Below, one piece after another: positions 8,901-16,721 of a DNA stretch of 64,000 nt (positions within the stretch are counted from its first letter, which is position 1; every line of letters begins with the position of its first letter). The stretch is from Comamonas thiooxydans. GTDB taxonomy: Bacteria; Pseudomonadota; Gammaproteobacteria; Burkholderiales; Burkholderiaceae_C. A program made the position numbers and the translations under genes. The notes under the pieces were generated by a model. It did not search any database, was not told where the DNA came from, and saw only the letters and a list, made by a program, of their open reading frames with translations. The stretch is taken from positions 2,170,001 through 2,234,000 of the forward strand of contig NZ_AP026738.1 of assembly GCF_002157685.2 (NCBI RefSeq), given 5' to 3'.

Positions 8901-9254
8901 GTTCTTCCTGCTTTGCTGCCCCTGGGATTCGCGCTGCTTGGTCAGCTCCTGCTCAGACTTGGTTGCACGGTCAGAGGTTTCGGCCTGTTCCTTCTGGGCT
9001 GCTGACAGCGCGGCCGTGGCTGTGGCTTGCTCTTGAGTGGCCGTGGCCGCCTGCCTGGCTGTAGCGGCCTGGTCGGAGCTGGGTGCCGACGGAGCCGAGC
9101 CAGACGCGGGCGCCGGCACGGTCGACATTTCTGACGAAGCTTTTTTGCCGGCTGCGCCCAGCTCTTGGACTTCGGCAGTGAACGCGCGGACTTCTTTGCG
9201 CGCTTCGTCCAGTGCAGCCTGGACCCGCAGTCCGATTTCGAGGTTGTTTGCCAT
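5979..9254 (-). CDS. Tape measure protein
   Basis: At 1091 residues this is one of the two longest phage proteins here. Residues 30-150 are Gln/Ala-rich coiled coil, a hydrophobic Gly/Ala stretch follows near residues 250-300 (PARAAVGGLALGVGALALLF), then long charged helices, and the C terminus has a Gly-rich segment (FGFAEGGSPSTGGG). This layout is that of phage tape measures, which set tail length and enter the cell envelope. Two ATGs, 9263 and 9254, both follow GGGAGACC; MANNLEIG at 9254 is preferred. A terminator and a palindromic late box lie just upstream, so the gene heads its own block. Confidence 0.9.
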   Translation of the reverse strand: MANNLEIGLRVQAALDEARKEVRAFTAEVQELGAAGKKASSEMSTVPAPASGSAPSAPSSDQAATARQAATATQEQATATAALSAAQKEQAETSDRATKSEQELTKQRESQGQQSRKNEEQQQRQAKGSDEAAKATDREKLAIDRLIASLDPAASEAFRLAQAQNELNTALARGLITQDQHTRLMGLAQQRFAGLGVSAGQTAAAMRMLPAQITDITTSIASGMPIWLVAIQQGGQIKDSFGGVGPAFNAITSAITPARAAVGGLALGVGALALLFLEAEKKAYAFNVAVQTTGNAAGATQGRIEALAEAANKVSGISKSAAESAAVAMVQSGRLGIDVIGNLTKAINGYAAATGQSTDAAASSLAKLFAEPAKAAKQLDDQFNFLSATQRRHIADLVEQGRVEEAQLELSRQAADHFGRVVPENLGVLMRALNAAAEVARKFWGAILNIDKQKTLEEQIKEQESRVTQMAADLQRRGTNLAGNQQMPQLLNNAIGELSTLYAQRDKQEKEADDKAAAARKDRRKKAVQEEYAAAMKATETEEKRLADNKKKWQGWRDAGDITQAELDELVKQADEKAKKNPRTPKGNTPEQEAIQQIRSNLRALQASIKSSDAFLVNQLEEGRVSIDEAYKKRLAGINQDIDAQREALERELNAKGTTRARAVELRASLKVLDQSKEDATRELGKWRRAEELKLANIVVRLRVDTAALTGQFDREAIRRQLELQYAEDLRAAGRQADPAEAEASRQRIQLLIDAGAAQAEFNNKLAEAQRLQSQLGIIEQAVQTQATQGTISQIEAEARIRQARAAQVPVLQSIVQELERVRDSLPPEAQVAIDNMSTSIGQLKNEVAGATPVVVNLGTRLRNTVIDGVADAAANAVTNFKSLSEVASATLRQIAGDIVRSDIKRLLTNMFTPDVSGGGTIIGGIFGSIGKVFGFAEGGSPSTGGGRIVGPGTGTSDSIAALVDGKRPIAVSNNEFIQPEKAVNHYGLPFMEAVRTLRLPKPRFALGGLVSASQRVSFATGGSVSSAGGAMPGQTQPVEVRFNNQGTPKQQVGQPITKQELGRLVVEIMIADASNGGKASSAINAAGRRN

Positions 9255-9290
9255 GGGCCGCATGGTCTCCCGCCACGGCCATCAGCAATA

Positions 9291-9306
9291 AGTAAAACGC
9301 TTTAGA
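9291..9306. promoter_or_regulatory. Late-box palindrome, copy 1 (imperfect)
   Basis: AGTAAAACGCTTTAGA matches AGTAAAGCGCTTTACT at 13 of 16 positions. On the minus strand the sequence TACTTAT follows the palindrome, and 27 bases separate the palindrome from the first ATG of the tape measure gene. The same arrangement with the same 27-base spacing precedes the protease gene. Probably the site of a late-gene regulator; the Mor/C-like protein is the best candidate. Confidence 0.65.
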
Positions 9307-9316
9307 GTTTGCCCAT

Positions 9317-9340
9317 AAAAAAAGGGCTCAGATTGAGCCC
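9317..9340 (-). terminator. Rho-independent terminator after tail chaperone genes
   Basis: On the minus strand GGGCTCA-ATC-TGAGCCC is followed by TTTTTTT. It separates the capsid/tube/fibre block from the tape measure block, and the stop codon of the frameshifted chaperone (9328-9330) lies inside the stem. Confidence 0.85.
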
Positions 9341-9884
9341 CCTGCAAGTGCGACGGCCGTGTGGGCCGCCTGGTGTTGTGCGTGGCGTTCGGCCTGGTCG
9401 CCGATGGCCTGCAGATAGCCTTTCAGCTCGTCGATGCTGTAGCGCCGAAGCTGCTGTCGGTCGTGGCCTGCGGCGATGAGCTGCTGAGCAACGGCGAACC
9501 AATCGACATCAGCTTCGCCTGGATCACCTTGATCGCCTGCAGGCGCTGGGTAAAAAAACTGAGGTTTTCCTCCAGCACCACATAGACCGCTTCGAGCACC
9601 ATGGCTATCGGCATCGCACGCACGTCAGCCACCGACATGGTCTTGGCTTGGCCATCCTGCACAGGTGCCAGGCAAGCTACCAGCAGCTTCTCCAGCGCCA
9701 GGCGCAAGGTCGATTCGCCTTGCAGCACCTTGAGGCTGGCCAGATCGAACTGGCCACCCTGCATGCTGATCAGCCAGTCGCCGAACTCGAATGCTTCGGT
9801 GAATACCTCGAATGGAACCTGGCTGACCTCGAAGTCATGGCCGGCAATGGTTTTATGAATGGGTGTATTGAAGAGTTTGCTCAT
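9328..9884 (-). CDS. Frameshifted tail assembly chaperone (GT-like product)
   Basis: A -1 slip on the seven T of the minus strand (9552-9558, codons AGT TTT TTT) leaves the 153-residue frame and enters a second frame that stays open to TGA 9328-9330. The added part reads like a real helical protein (DWFAVAQQLIAAGHDRQQL, then RRYSIDELKGYLQAIGDQA). The long product would be about 185 residues. Lambda G/GT and most siphophage tail chaperones use the same device, placed as here just before the tape measure. In those phages the rare long product binds both the tape measure and the tube protein. Confidence 0.8.
9423..9884 (-). CDS. Tail assembly chaperone, unshifted product (G-like)
   Basis: This 153-residue protein starts MSKLFNTPIHKTIAG. 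The ATG at 9884 lies five bases after the tail fibre stop. The fold is predicted helical, with VPFEVFTEAFEFGDWL and LEKLLVACLAPVQDG. Size and place between tail genes and tape measure match lambda gpG-type chaperones, which coat the tape measure during assembly. The C-terminal Ser/Thr-rich tail (SPLLSSSSPQATTD..) is likely translated only because the ribosome has not shifted frame. Confidence 0.8.
   Translation of the reverse strand: MSKLFNTPIHKTIAGHDFEVSQVPFEVFTEAFEFGDWLISMQGGQFDLASLKVLQGESTLRLALEKLLVACLAPVQDGQAKTMSVADVRAMPIAMVLEAVYVVLEENLSFFTQRLQAIKVIQAKLMSIGSPLLSSSSPQATTDSSFGATASTS
9552..9558 (-). promoter_or_regulatory. Slippery heptamer TTTTTTT for programmed -1 frameshift
   Basis: On the minus strand, AGT TTT TTT ACC offers the X XXY YYZ-type heptamer T TTT TTT in the zero frame. 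The -1 frame from here has no stop until 9328. Confidence 0.75.
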
Positions 9885-9889
9885 TGTTC

Positions 9890-12800
9890 TTATCCGTTGA
9901 AGGACCAGCCCAGCGGCCGATGGAAAGCCACACACCAGTTTTGCAGCGGGTAAGGCTTGCCGACCAGTGCAGGAATATTGGCCGATGCATACATGCCGCG
10001 CTCAGGCTCGTACACGTAGTTATCGAGAGCGACCGTAGAGTCGCTGTCTCGCAAGCAGCCGTTGCCGTTATGGACAGTCTTGTCTGCATACCAAACAAAG
10101 GCATCCGCAGCCAGGTCACGCGCCAATGTGATCTTTATCGTTGCCGCGCCCACGATCTGCACGCTAGAGATGCCAGGCGTTCCAGAGCTGTCGGTGACCT
10201 TGAATCCCTTTGCTGCATAGTCGGTAGCAGCATTGACGACGTACGGCAGATCAAACTTCAGAGGTGGAACGGGGACGTGGAACTCGATGAGAATTTCACG
10301 GCCGCTGCCTGAGATCTTTGTTGGCATCAGGGGAAGCCAGCGCCGTCCCTGACGGACAACGCGGTCCCAGACTTTGCCGATCATGTGGCCGAACCAGCGA
10401 CTGCCATTGCTGTCGAGGTGTCCACCTTTGTCTGTGTACGGGTAGATCGGACCGACCATGGCCACGTCGGTGCGCTCCAGGGCTGTCTCCAGCTGGGCCA
10501 TACCGACATGCAGGCCGGGCGTACCCGCGCTGTCGATATCGCGGGTGTACGCCGCGCCCGTCTGATACATGAGAAACGCAGGTTTTGCAGACTGCCCTGT
10601 CGTGGCCATTGCATCAGCTTGCATATCGCTGATGAGCTGGGCAAGCAGGGTCTTGTACGTTGCTTTGTCCCAGCTGCCGCCGTTCGAGTAGTAGTTGTAC
10701 TCGCCTTGCATCCAGCAAATGCCATCGACAACGCAGGTATCTGCTGCGGCTGCCGCCTTGATCTTGGTGATGCCGTCGACAAAGCGTGCATAACGATTCA
10801 CAGCGTCTTGGCTGTTGACCTTGGACAGTTGCTCGATGGTGCGGCCCGACACCGAGGGGTTGAGAGTCACAAAGAGCCGGGTCTCATCATTGCTCACCAG
10901 CACAGCCTGGTTGTGTAGGTGCTTTGCAAAATTCAGCCAGGCGTGATTTGGCGGCTCGCCGAAAGCTGCAGCGCCAGGCGCCAGAGCGGCCTCCTGCTGA
11001 GGCGACAGCAGCGTGGAGCCATCTGCGCTTTGCGCGATCAATGGCTGGAGGGCTGCCGACCCAAATGTAGGGTAGGTATCACCATCGCTCGCCGCTGGCA
11101 GGACATTGCCGCCCAGTTGGAGGTTGCCATATCGGCCAGTGCGGGAAAGAGCTGGCCAGGTCTCTTGGCCCCGGCCCAAAGACTGACCGTATAGCACCTT
11201 GACGTTGTACTTTGCAGTGGGCCGCTGCAGATTGACCACGGGCTGTTGCTGTCGGATTGCGGACATGGCAACGGCTGTGGCATCGGCCGAGGTTCCGTCA
11301 TTGGGAGCCAAGGAAGGCATGCGGGGGTAATCGCTGCGGGCGATGTAAGCGCAATTGGAGCGAGCCACAGCAAACTGAAAGCCTGCAATAGTGGCCGTTT
11401 GTCCTGCGGCTGCGTCCGCTCCAATCAAGAAGCGAGAGGAACTTGCATCATCAGATAGCAAGAATGCGCCTTCATAGACCCGAAGCGTCGGGCTGATGGT
11501 ACTCACCAGCCGCAGCGTGACAGCTTGAATGTAGGTTGATGCGTTCCAAATATAGACCTGAGCTGAAACCCACGTCGATCCTTCAGGCCGCTCCACATAG
11601 ACACGGGCGAAGGCCATGGCGCCTGGCGCATAAAAAGGCAGGTTGCCACCAATGTACGGCCGCGTCCCTCCAACCCCTTTTTTGAACCCCTTCGAGATCA
11701 GATCAGGGTTCGTGAGTGTGACGATGCTTGTTTGGGCTGCTGTACCAAATTTCCACGGGATGTAGTCCGGGTCGTCTCCCATCGCATAGGGAAACATATT
11801 GGAAGCAGTGATGCGGCCGGTGTCTTCAATCACGCAACCGGCATGCGAAACAATGCTGTCACCCCATAGGCTCATCAAGGCAATAAATGGATAGCGACCA
11901 TTCGTCGCCTGGGGAGCGGTGGGGTACTTTGCGACCTTCAGCTCGCCACTAGCCAGGTCAATGTAGGCCGTTTCAATGCTATCGGGCGAGACCGTCATCG
12001 GCAGCTTCACATAGTTGGCTAGCTCAAGACTTTCCGGGTTTGAAACGTTGACGGTTGACGCATTTCGGGCATGGAAAGAACGGTAAAAAAACTGGCGAGG
12101 TGCATACAGAACCCCTCGTCCACCTCCCAAAGCGTTGATTCGGTCATAGATCAGCTTGAAGCGAGGCGAGAAACCGTCCAGATCTCCGTTCAGCGCACGG
12201 TCCATCCATAGCACTTCCTGCCCTGTAAAGGACTGGTACTGGCCCCACCAGCACACGCCCAAAGGCACGATGTTCTCGCTGCGTGGCGGCATGAATCCGC
12301 TCTCGGTGAACTTGAATAGCTCCTCATGGGTCGCCGCGATGCCGTACTGCGACATATCGATGTAGTGGTAAACAGCTTTAGAGCCGCTCACAGCCAACGA
12401 CATCGGTAACTCGAAAAATTCAGAAGCGCCAGCTGCCGGCGTCAATATGCGTGAGGTCTCTCCATTTCGGCATATCGCCAAAATTGGATACCGAACTACA
12501 GCGCGTTCCACATCAATGACCACACGTCCATTGCCCTGAAAGACAGTGAACTGTCTCGCCAGAGCCATAAGGCGGTCTACGTCTGCCCGCATTGCTGGCT
12601 GATACGCGTTGCGCGTCCACTGAGCGCCGGTCCATGTGTAATAGCCGTTGATGGGACTGGCTTCGGTGTGAGCTGGGTCATCGGTCACGATGCCCTGAGT
12701 ACCCGCTGGCTGCGTTGTGTCGGCCACCATGGCCGCGCGAGTGAGATAGGAGCGCTCCAGCTTGTTCGCAACGATCAGCCAGGCAGTGCCGATGTTGAGA

Positions 12801-13093
12801 TACAACGTGCGGGTGGCCATCTCCATGGCGATAAGGCCAACCAGAGCGGGATAGCGCTTCCAGACGCCACCATTGAAAACGGCATAAGAGCCATTGGTGA
12901 AGACCTGCCCAGATCCGGGTGCAGGGTTTGCGGGTAGCGCACTGGTCGACAAGATGGGCCCGGACAGTGTGCTCAGCGCCATGTGATCGTCGATGCGGCG
13001 CAGATTTTCTTCCATGCCGTTGGGGACGGCAAACGGATCTTCCGTTGTGCCGAAACTGGCCCAGATACCCCCTGCCAATTGTTCTTTTGCCAT
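9890..13093 (-). CDS. Tail fibre / receptor-binding protein with SGNH-esterase-like domain
   Basis: This 1067-residue protein has the start at 13093 (MAKEQLAGG) after GGAG. The N-terminal 150 residues resemble an attachment segment (FAVPNGMEENLRRIDDHMAL; FNGGVWKRYP); the centre is beta-rich. Around residue 635 GQSLGRGQ, near 794 CWMQGEYNYY, and near 890 GGHLDSNGSRWFGH follow the order of the Ser, WxQGE and Asp/His blocks of SGNH hydrolases of the sialate O-acetylesterase type. Such domains on phage fibres deacetylate capsule or O-antigen sugars. It lies between tube and chaperone genes, not at the end of the tail module, which suggests a separately acquired receptor-binding gene. Confidence 0.75.
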   Translation of the reverse strand: MAKEQLAGGIWASFGTTEDPFAVPNGMEENLRRIDDHMALSTLSGPILSTSALPANPAPGSGQVFTNGSYAVFNGGVWKRYPALVGLIAMEMATRTLYLNIGTAWLIVANKLERSYLTRAAMVADTTQPAGTQGIVTDDPAHTEASPINGYYTWTGAQWTRNAYQPAMRADVDRLMALARQFTVFQGNGRVVIDVERAVVRYPILAICRNGETSRILTPAAGASEFFELPMSLAVSGSKAVYHYIDMSQYGIAATHEELFKFTESGFMPPRSENIVPLGVCWWGQYQSFTGQEVLWMDRALNGDLDGFSPRFKLIYDRINALGGGRGVLYAPRQFFYRSFHARNASTVNVSNPESLELANYVKLPMTVSPDSIETAYIDLASGELKVAKYPTAPQATNGRYPFIALMSLWGDSIVSHAGCVIEDTGRITASNMFPYAMGDDPDYIPWKFGTAAQTSIVTLTNPDLISKGFKKGVGGTRPYIGGNLPFYAPGAMAFARVYVERPEGSTWVSAQVYIWNASTYIQAVTLRLVSTISPTLRVYEGAFLLSDDASSSRFLIGADAAAGQTATIAGFQFAVARSNCAYIARSDYPRMPSLAPNDGTSADATAVAMSAIRQQQPVVNLQRPTAKYNVKVLYGQSLGRGQETWPALSRTGRYGNLQLGGNVLPAASDGDTYPTFGSAALQPLIAQSADGSTLLSPQQEAALAPGAAAFGEPPNHAWLNFAKHLHNQAVLVSNDETRLFVTLNPSVSGRTIEQLSKVNSQDAVNRYARFVDGITKIKAAAAADTCVVDGICWMQGEYNYYSNGGSWDKATYKTLLAQLISDMQADAMATTGQSAKPAFLMYQTGAAYTRDIDSAGTPGLHVGMAQLETALERTDVAMVGPIYPYTDKGGHLDSNGSRWFGHMIGKVWDRVVRQGRRWLPLMPTKISGSGREILIEFHVPVPPLKFDLPYVVNAATDYAAKGFKVTDSSGTPGISSVQIVGAATIKITLARDLAADAFVWYADKTVHNGNGCLRDSDSTVALDNYVYEPERGMYASANIPALVGKPYPLQNWCVAFHRPLGWSFNG

Positions 13094-13103
13094 GTCTGGC
13101 TCC

Positions 13104-13877
13104 TTACTTCGTGGGATATGCGGCGCGGTCCAGGCTGTACCAAGCTGCCGGCCCATTGGTGCGGGGCACAGGGCGCAACTGCAGGTTCAACCTGATGCTG
13201 CTTGTGGACTGGTCCAACAGCGTCAGACCGCCATCCAGCAATGGCCTGCAGCGATAGCACTGCAGGCGTACGGGCTTGCCGTCGATGAGGTTGGTTCCGG
13301 CGTAGGCCAGGCCCAGTTCGATGTCGCCGCCTGTTGCTGCATCAAGCTGCTCCGACCTCCCCTCGGAGGTGCTAGTAATGCGCACGGTCGCGCCTGGTGG
13401 ACCAGCAATGCCTTGCAGCAGCTCAATGCCCCAGTCGGAGCGGCGCCACTCCACACCCTCGCTCCATGCAGCCCATGACGGCGCCACTTGCACGGCTTGC
13501 TCGCAGTCGACCTTGTGAGGCGTCCACAGCATTGCGCCTGCAGGAAGCAGCAGACCAGAGACATCGACTGTGGTGGTGATCCGGGTACTGGCCGTTGCCA
13601 GGCGCTGAGCGTTGAGGGCCATGGCCAGATTGGCCGCGCCATGGCCGTAGAGCTGGACAGACACGGACACGCCGTCAATCACGGCATTGCTACGTCCGTC
13701 CCAGGGGCTGGTACGAAGCCGGCGCACGTTGGGAGTCACGACCAGGCCGAAGGCATTGCCCAGGCGGCGGCCTGGTGGCAGTCCTGTAGCCCAGTCCCGC
13801 ATGGCCGGGCCGGCATACAACATGCCTCGGCCCAGGTAATGCGGGTTGTGCTCCTGCTCGTACTGACCCAGATACAT
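13104..13877 (-). CDS. Phage tail protein of unknown role
   Basis: This 257-residue protein lies between the tube gene and the fibre gene and is separated from each by about 10 bases. It begins with a Tyr/Gly-rich segment (HNPHYLGRGMLYAG) and is predicted beta-rich, ending WYSLDRAAYPTK. No catalytic motif is visible. By place it may be a second tube-like, decoration or fibre-anchoring protein. Its LGRG start loosely recalls the FKGRGE start of the neighbouring tube protein, so an old duplication is possible. Confidence 0.6.
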   Translation of the reverse strand: MYLGQYEQEHNPHYLGRGMLYAGPAMRDWATGLPPGRRLGNAFGLVVTPNVRRLRTSPWDGRSNAVIDGVSVSVQLYGHGAANLAMALNAQRLATASTRITTTVDVSGLLLPAGAMLWTPHKVDCEQAVQVAPSWAAWSEGVEWRRSDWGIELLQGIAGPPGATVRITSTSEGRSEQLDAATGGDIELGLAYAGTNLIDGKPVRLQCYRCRPLLDGGLTLLDQSTSSIRLNLQLRPVPRTNGPAAWYSLDRAAYPTK

Positions 13878-13889
13878 CGCTCGCGCCCG

Positions 13890-14693
13890 TCAGATCTTCA
13901 GCGTGCCGTACTGGCTGAAGGGGTTGGCCAAGGTGCCCAGGGGACGCGAGGAATCACGCTCGACGGTACCTGTCAGTTCGAGCTGGGCCAGGTTGTCGCT
14001 GATGATGTTCACGGATGCAGCCGGGCCAAAGACCACCTTGAAGAGGTCAAAGTGGATAGGCTGGACGGGGCTTTCGGCCACGTTGTAGCCATCGAAGTGG
14101 AGCGCCACAGGCTTGGGAGGCTGCGAGTACAGCTGAATCAGGCGCTGCTCGCGTCGTGTGTAGCTGACCGTGATGTTGGGCTGACCCTTGCCCTGCGCCA
14201 CTGTCGGTGCGGGGATGGTGGTGCCTTCGACCAGCTTGATAGAGCCTGCCGGCGTGATCTCATAGTCGGTGCCAACGTCATAGGTCGTTTGACCGTCGGC
14301 GCTCTTGACCACGATGGCCACGGTGTCGTCGGCCAGGTGGTCGAGTGGCTCCACGGTGCCAGGCCACAGCACATGCTCCTCGCTGGCGACGGCGGCTGTT
14401 GCCACCTCGACGTCATCGCCGCTACCGCCCGTTGCGATAGACCAGTTGCGCGGCGAGTGGCAGCGCAGCTGCAGGGAGACGTTGACGGCGTCGATTTCAC
14501 GGAACGCGCAAGCAGTTCCACCGCCTGGCGTGGTGAAGTCCTTGATGTTTTCCGTGGTCTCGGTCGCGTTGAGCACAAAGCTGGGCGCGTTGCCGACTGG
14601 AATGAAGCCTGCGGTGCGCGCCAGGCGGGCCAGGTAATCGACCAGGCTGATTTCACCCCGGCCCTTGAAGCAGCAGAATTTGCGTTCAGCCAT
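13890..14693 (-). CDS. Major tail tube protein
   Basis: This 267-residue protein follows the tail terminator gene, as major tube proteins do. It has alternating beta-strand pattern (VNVSLQLRCHSPRNWSIA; TYDVGTDYEI; VALHFDGYNVAE) and a C terminus FSQYGTLKI. The ATG at 14693 follows GGAGA. It should polymerise around the tape measure to form the tail. Confidence 0.75.
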   Translation of the reverse strand: MAERKFCCFKGRGEISLVDYLARLARTAGFIPVGNAPSFVLNATETTENIKDFTTPGGGTACAFREIDAVNVSLQLRCHSPRNWSIATGGSGDDVEVATAAVASEEHVLWPGTVEPLDHLADDTVAIVVKSADGQTTYDVGTDYEITPAGSIKLVEGTTIPAPTVAQGKGQPNITVSYTRREQRLIQLYSQPPKPVALHFDGYNVAESPVQPIHFDLFKVVFGPAASVNIISDNLAQLELTGTVERDSSRPLGTLANPFSQYGTLKI

Positions 14694-14709
14694 TTTTCTC
14701 TCCTAAAAA

Positions 14710-15165
14710 CTAGCAATGGATGCTGCTGACGGTGAACAGCAGCGGGTAATAGGCAAACTTGGCCGGGCTATAGAAAGGCCTCGGCGGCGTGGACATCACC
14801 AGGGGGCTGTTGCATTGCGGTGGTGTGTAGCCATGCAAGGCCTTGATGAGTTCGCCCAGATGCGGGCCTGCTTCCTGGTCGAGGGCAGCAGCCTCGCGTT
14901 GGCTGGCCGCATTGCCGATGGCCAGGACGACCAACCAGCGATGGCTCAGCTGCAGCGAGTACTCGTCCGAGCCAGGCAGGACGGCAAAGCCGTCGTAAAC
15001 GACATAGACAGCAGGCGTGACCTGCATTTCCTCGGCCACGGCCGCCAGCTCCTTGCGGGTGCCCACTAGGCGGGCCCAGCCGCTGCCATCGGCCGGCTGC
15101 GTCTTTGCCTTGAGGCGGTCGACGATGCCGGTCTGAGCGTCGAGAAAATTCCAGGTCGTTTGCAT
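14710..15165 (-). CDS. Tail terminator-like protein (Gp37 type)
   Basis: This 151-residue alpha/beta protein contains RLKAKTQPADG, VTPAVYVVYDGF and SLQLSHRWLVVLAIGNA, in the style of the Gp37/tail-terminator proteins that cap the tube at the neck. Its start overlaps the stop of the connector gene upstream. Position between connector and tube supports the call. Confidence 0.65.
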   Translation of the reverse strand: MQTTWNFLDAQTGIVDRLKAKTQPADGSGWARLVGTRKELAAVAEEMQVTPAVYVVYDGFAVLPGSDEYSLQLSHRWLVVLAIGNAASQREAAALDQEAGPHLGELIKALHGYTPPQCNSPLVMSTPPRPFYSPAKFAYYPLLFTVSSIHC

Positions 15166-15659
15166 CAGCCGAACCCCCGCAGGGTGTCGTCTGTCACAGC
15201 GCGCGGGCTGAAGTCGAAATGGACGTCAGTACCTTGCTGGGCGTCGGCCGCCACCAGCGCGCCAGGCGATCCGCCCCAGGGGCAGGACAGCATGGACTTG
15301 CCCATGGCGATGGCATCCAGCTCGGCAATGACCGCCTTGTAGCGCCGGTACACCTCGTTTTCAGGGGCCAGGTCGTCGTGCAGGTAGTAGCGCGCTACAT
15401 CGCAGGCCATGCGCACCAGGACGGGCGGCATGGCGTATTCCACGGGCTGGCCGGGGATCGGGGGTTTGCGGCAGCCCTGCAGCGGCAGGCGGTAGACCTG
15501 GCCCACATAGCCATCGATGAAAGACGAGGCGTCTTCCAGCTTCAGCCCGACACGGGCTTCGTCGATGGTGCTGGGCGGTATGTTGTCCACATCGGTGAGT
15601 TGGATCAGCTCCAGGGCACCAAAGCGGGCAACCATGTCGGCGACGGTGGCGTAGCTCAT
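15165..15659 (-). CDS. Head-tail connector, DUF1320/Gp36-like
   Basis: This 164-residue protein begins MSYATVADMVARFGALELIQLTD and has DASSFIDGYVGQVYRLPL and the helix ACDVARYYLHDDLA. These features are typical of DUF1320 (Mu gp36) adaptor proteins that bind under the portal. Confidence 0.85.
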   Translation of the reverse strand: MSYATVADMVARFGALELIQLTDVDNIPPSTIDEARVGLKLEDASSFIDGYVGQVYRLPLQGCRKPPIPGQPVEYAMPPVLVRMACDVARYYLHDDLAPENEVYRRYKAVIAELDAIAMGKSMLSCPWGGSPGALVAADAQQGTDVHFDFSPRAVTDDTLRGFG

Positions 15660-15679
15660 GCGATTGGCCTGCCGTCAGA

Positions 15680-16072
15680 TCAAGGCGTTGCGGGGTGAAC
15701 GTGGCGCTGGATCTGGACCTCGATGATGTGGCCTTCGGTACCGGCGCCCAGGGCGCGACCGCAGTTGTCATCGGAGTCACCCAGCGCTGCCTTGCCGCTG
15801 CCGTCGGCCGCAGGTTTGACCGGATCACCGAAGGCGATGGTCTGGCCTGCTGCGACCTCCACCAAGCCGGAATAGCTGGTGATGGCCGAGAAGGCGCCGC
15901 CCACAGCGGCGCCGTACTCGCTGGTGCCTTGAGAGTCATGCACGCCGCCTGCGCTGGTCGCGTGCTGGCCGTTGTAGCCGACAAAGCGGTATTTCTCGAT
16001 GATGGCCGTGGCCACGATGGTGACCGCGTGCTGCTTGTCAAACTGGCGGCCGGGGTTGTTCTGAGATGCCAT
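15680..16072 (-). CDS. Capsid decoration-type protein (DUF2190-like)
   Basis: This 130-residue, Gly/Ala-rich, beta-sheet-like protein contains GLVEVAAGQTIAFGDPV and ALGAGTEGHIIEVQIQ. These segments and its place right after the capsid gene group resemble small decoration or head-stabilising proteins. No enzyme motif is present. Confidence 0.6.
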   Translation of the reverse strand: MASQNNPGRQFDKQHAVTIVATAIIEKYRFVGYNGQHATSAGGVHDSQGTSEYGAAVGGAFSAITSYSGLVEVAAGQTIAFGDPVKPAADGSGKAALGDSDDNCGRALGAGTEGHIIEVQIQRHVHPATP

Positions 16073-16171
16073 GGTTTCGCTCCAGGTCGATGTGAAAGGG
16101 TTTCCTACTGGCCCAACCCGGCCAGGTGCTCATGACCTGGACCGGGGGCAGCTTCTCTCTCGGGGTGGTTG

Positions 16172-16708
16172 TCAGTTGCGCTTCGGGGCGCCCTTGCCCG
16201 TACCCTTGGACTGCTCGGAGGGAGCAGCTGCGGGTGCCGGTGTAGGAGCGGAAGCGGTAGATGCGTCTGGCGCGGGTGCTGCGGACTCGCCAGCGTTGCT
16301 GCTGTCCTGGGCTCCCTGACCATCGCCAGCATTGCTGCTGCCCTGATCACCTTGGCCACCGTCAGCAGCACCATTGCCACCGGCCCCATCAATCAAGGCA
16401 GCGGTCTGGCCCGTGCCATCTGTGCTGGCGACGAGACCGGCTGGGGGCTCGGTGGATCCACGCTTTTGCAGGACAGCCTGGCGCTCGCGCTCAAATTCGC
16501 GTTGCGCGTGCTCAGCACGCATGGCCTCGTACTGGTCGCTGGCTTCTTCACGGTCCGTGTCGAGCAGCGCCTTCATCTTCAGCAGCTCGCGCTCGTCGTG
16601 GTCGCTCAGGCCCGTCACTTCTGCACCGGGCTTGAACTCTTTACGCACCGTTTTGCCGTCAGCACCCACGGTGCTGGCCACGATGAGGATCTTTGCGATC
16701 AAAGTCAT
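16172..16708 (-). CDS. Hypothetical phage head protein with low-complexity tail
   Basis: This protein is 178 residues long. The first 85 are ordered with a charged helix (EAMRAEHAQREFERERQ). The rest is Gly/Ser/Ala/Pro-rich and contains a near repeat, QGSSNAGDGQGAQ / QDSSNAGES, encoded by an imperfect tandem DNA repeat around 16288-16345. It lies directly after the capsid gene. A role as flexible head accessory protein is possible; no family is recognised. Confidence 0.6.
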   Translation of the reverse strand: MTLIAKILIVASTVGADGKTVRKEFKPGAEVTGLSDHDERELLKMKALLDTDREEASDQYEAMRAEHAQREFERERQAVLQKRGSTEPPAGLVASTDGTGQTAALIDGAGGNGAADGGQGDQGSSNAGDGQGAQDSSNAGESAAPAPDASTASAPTPAPAAAPSEQSKGTGKGAPKRN

Positions 16709-16721
16709 GGTGGCTGCTCCC

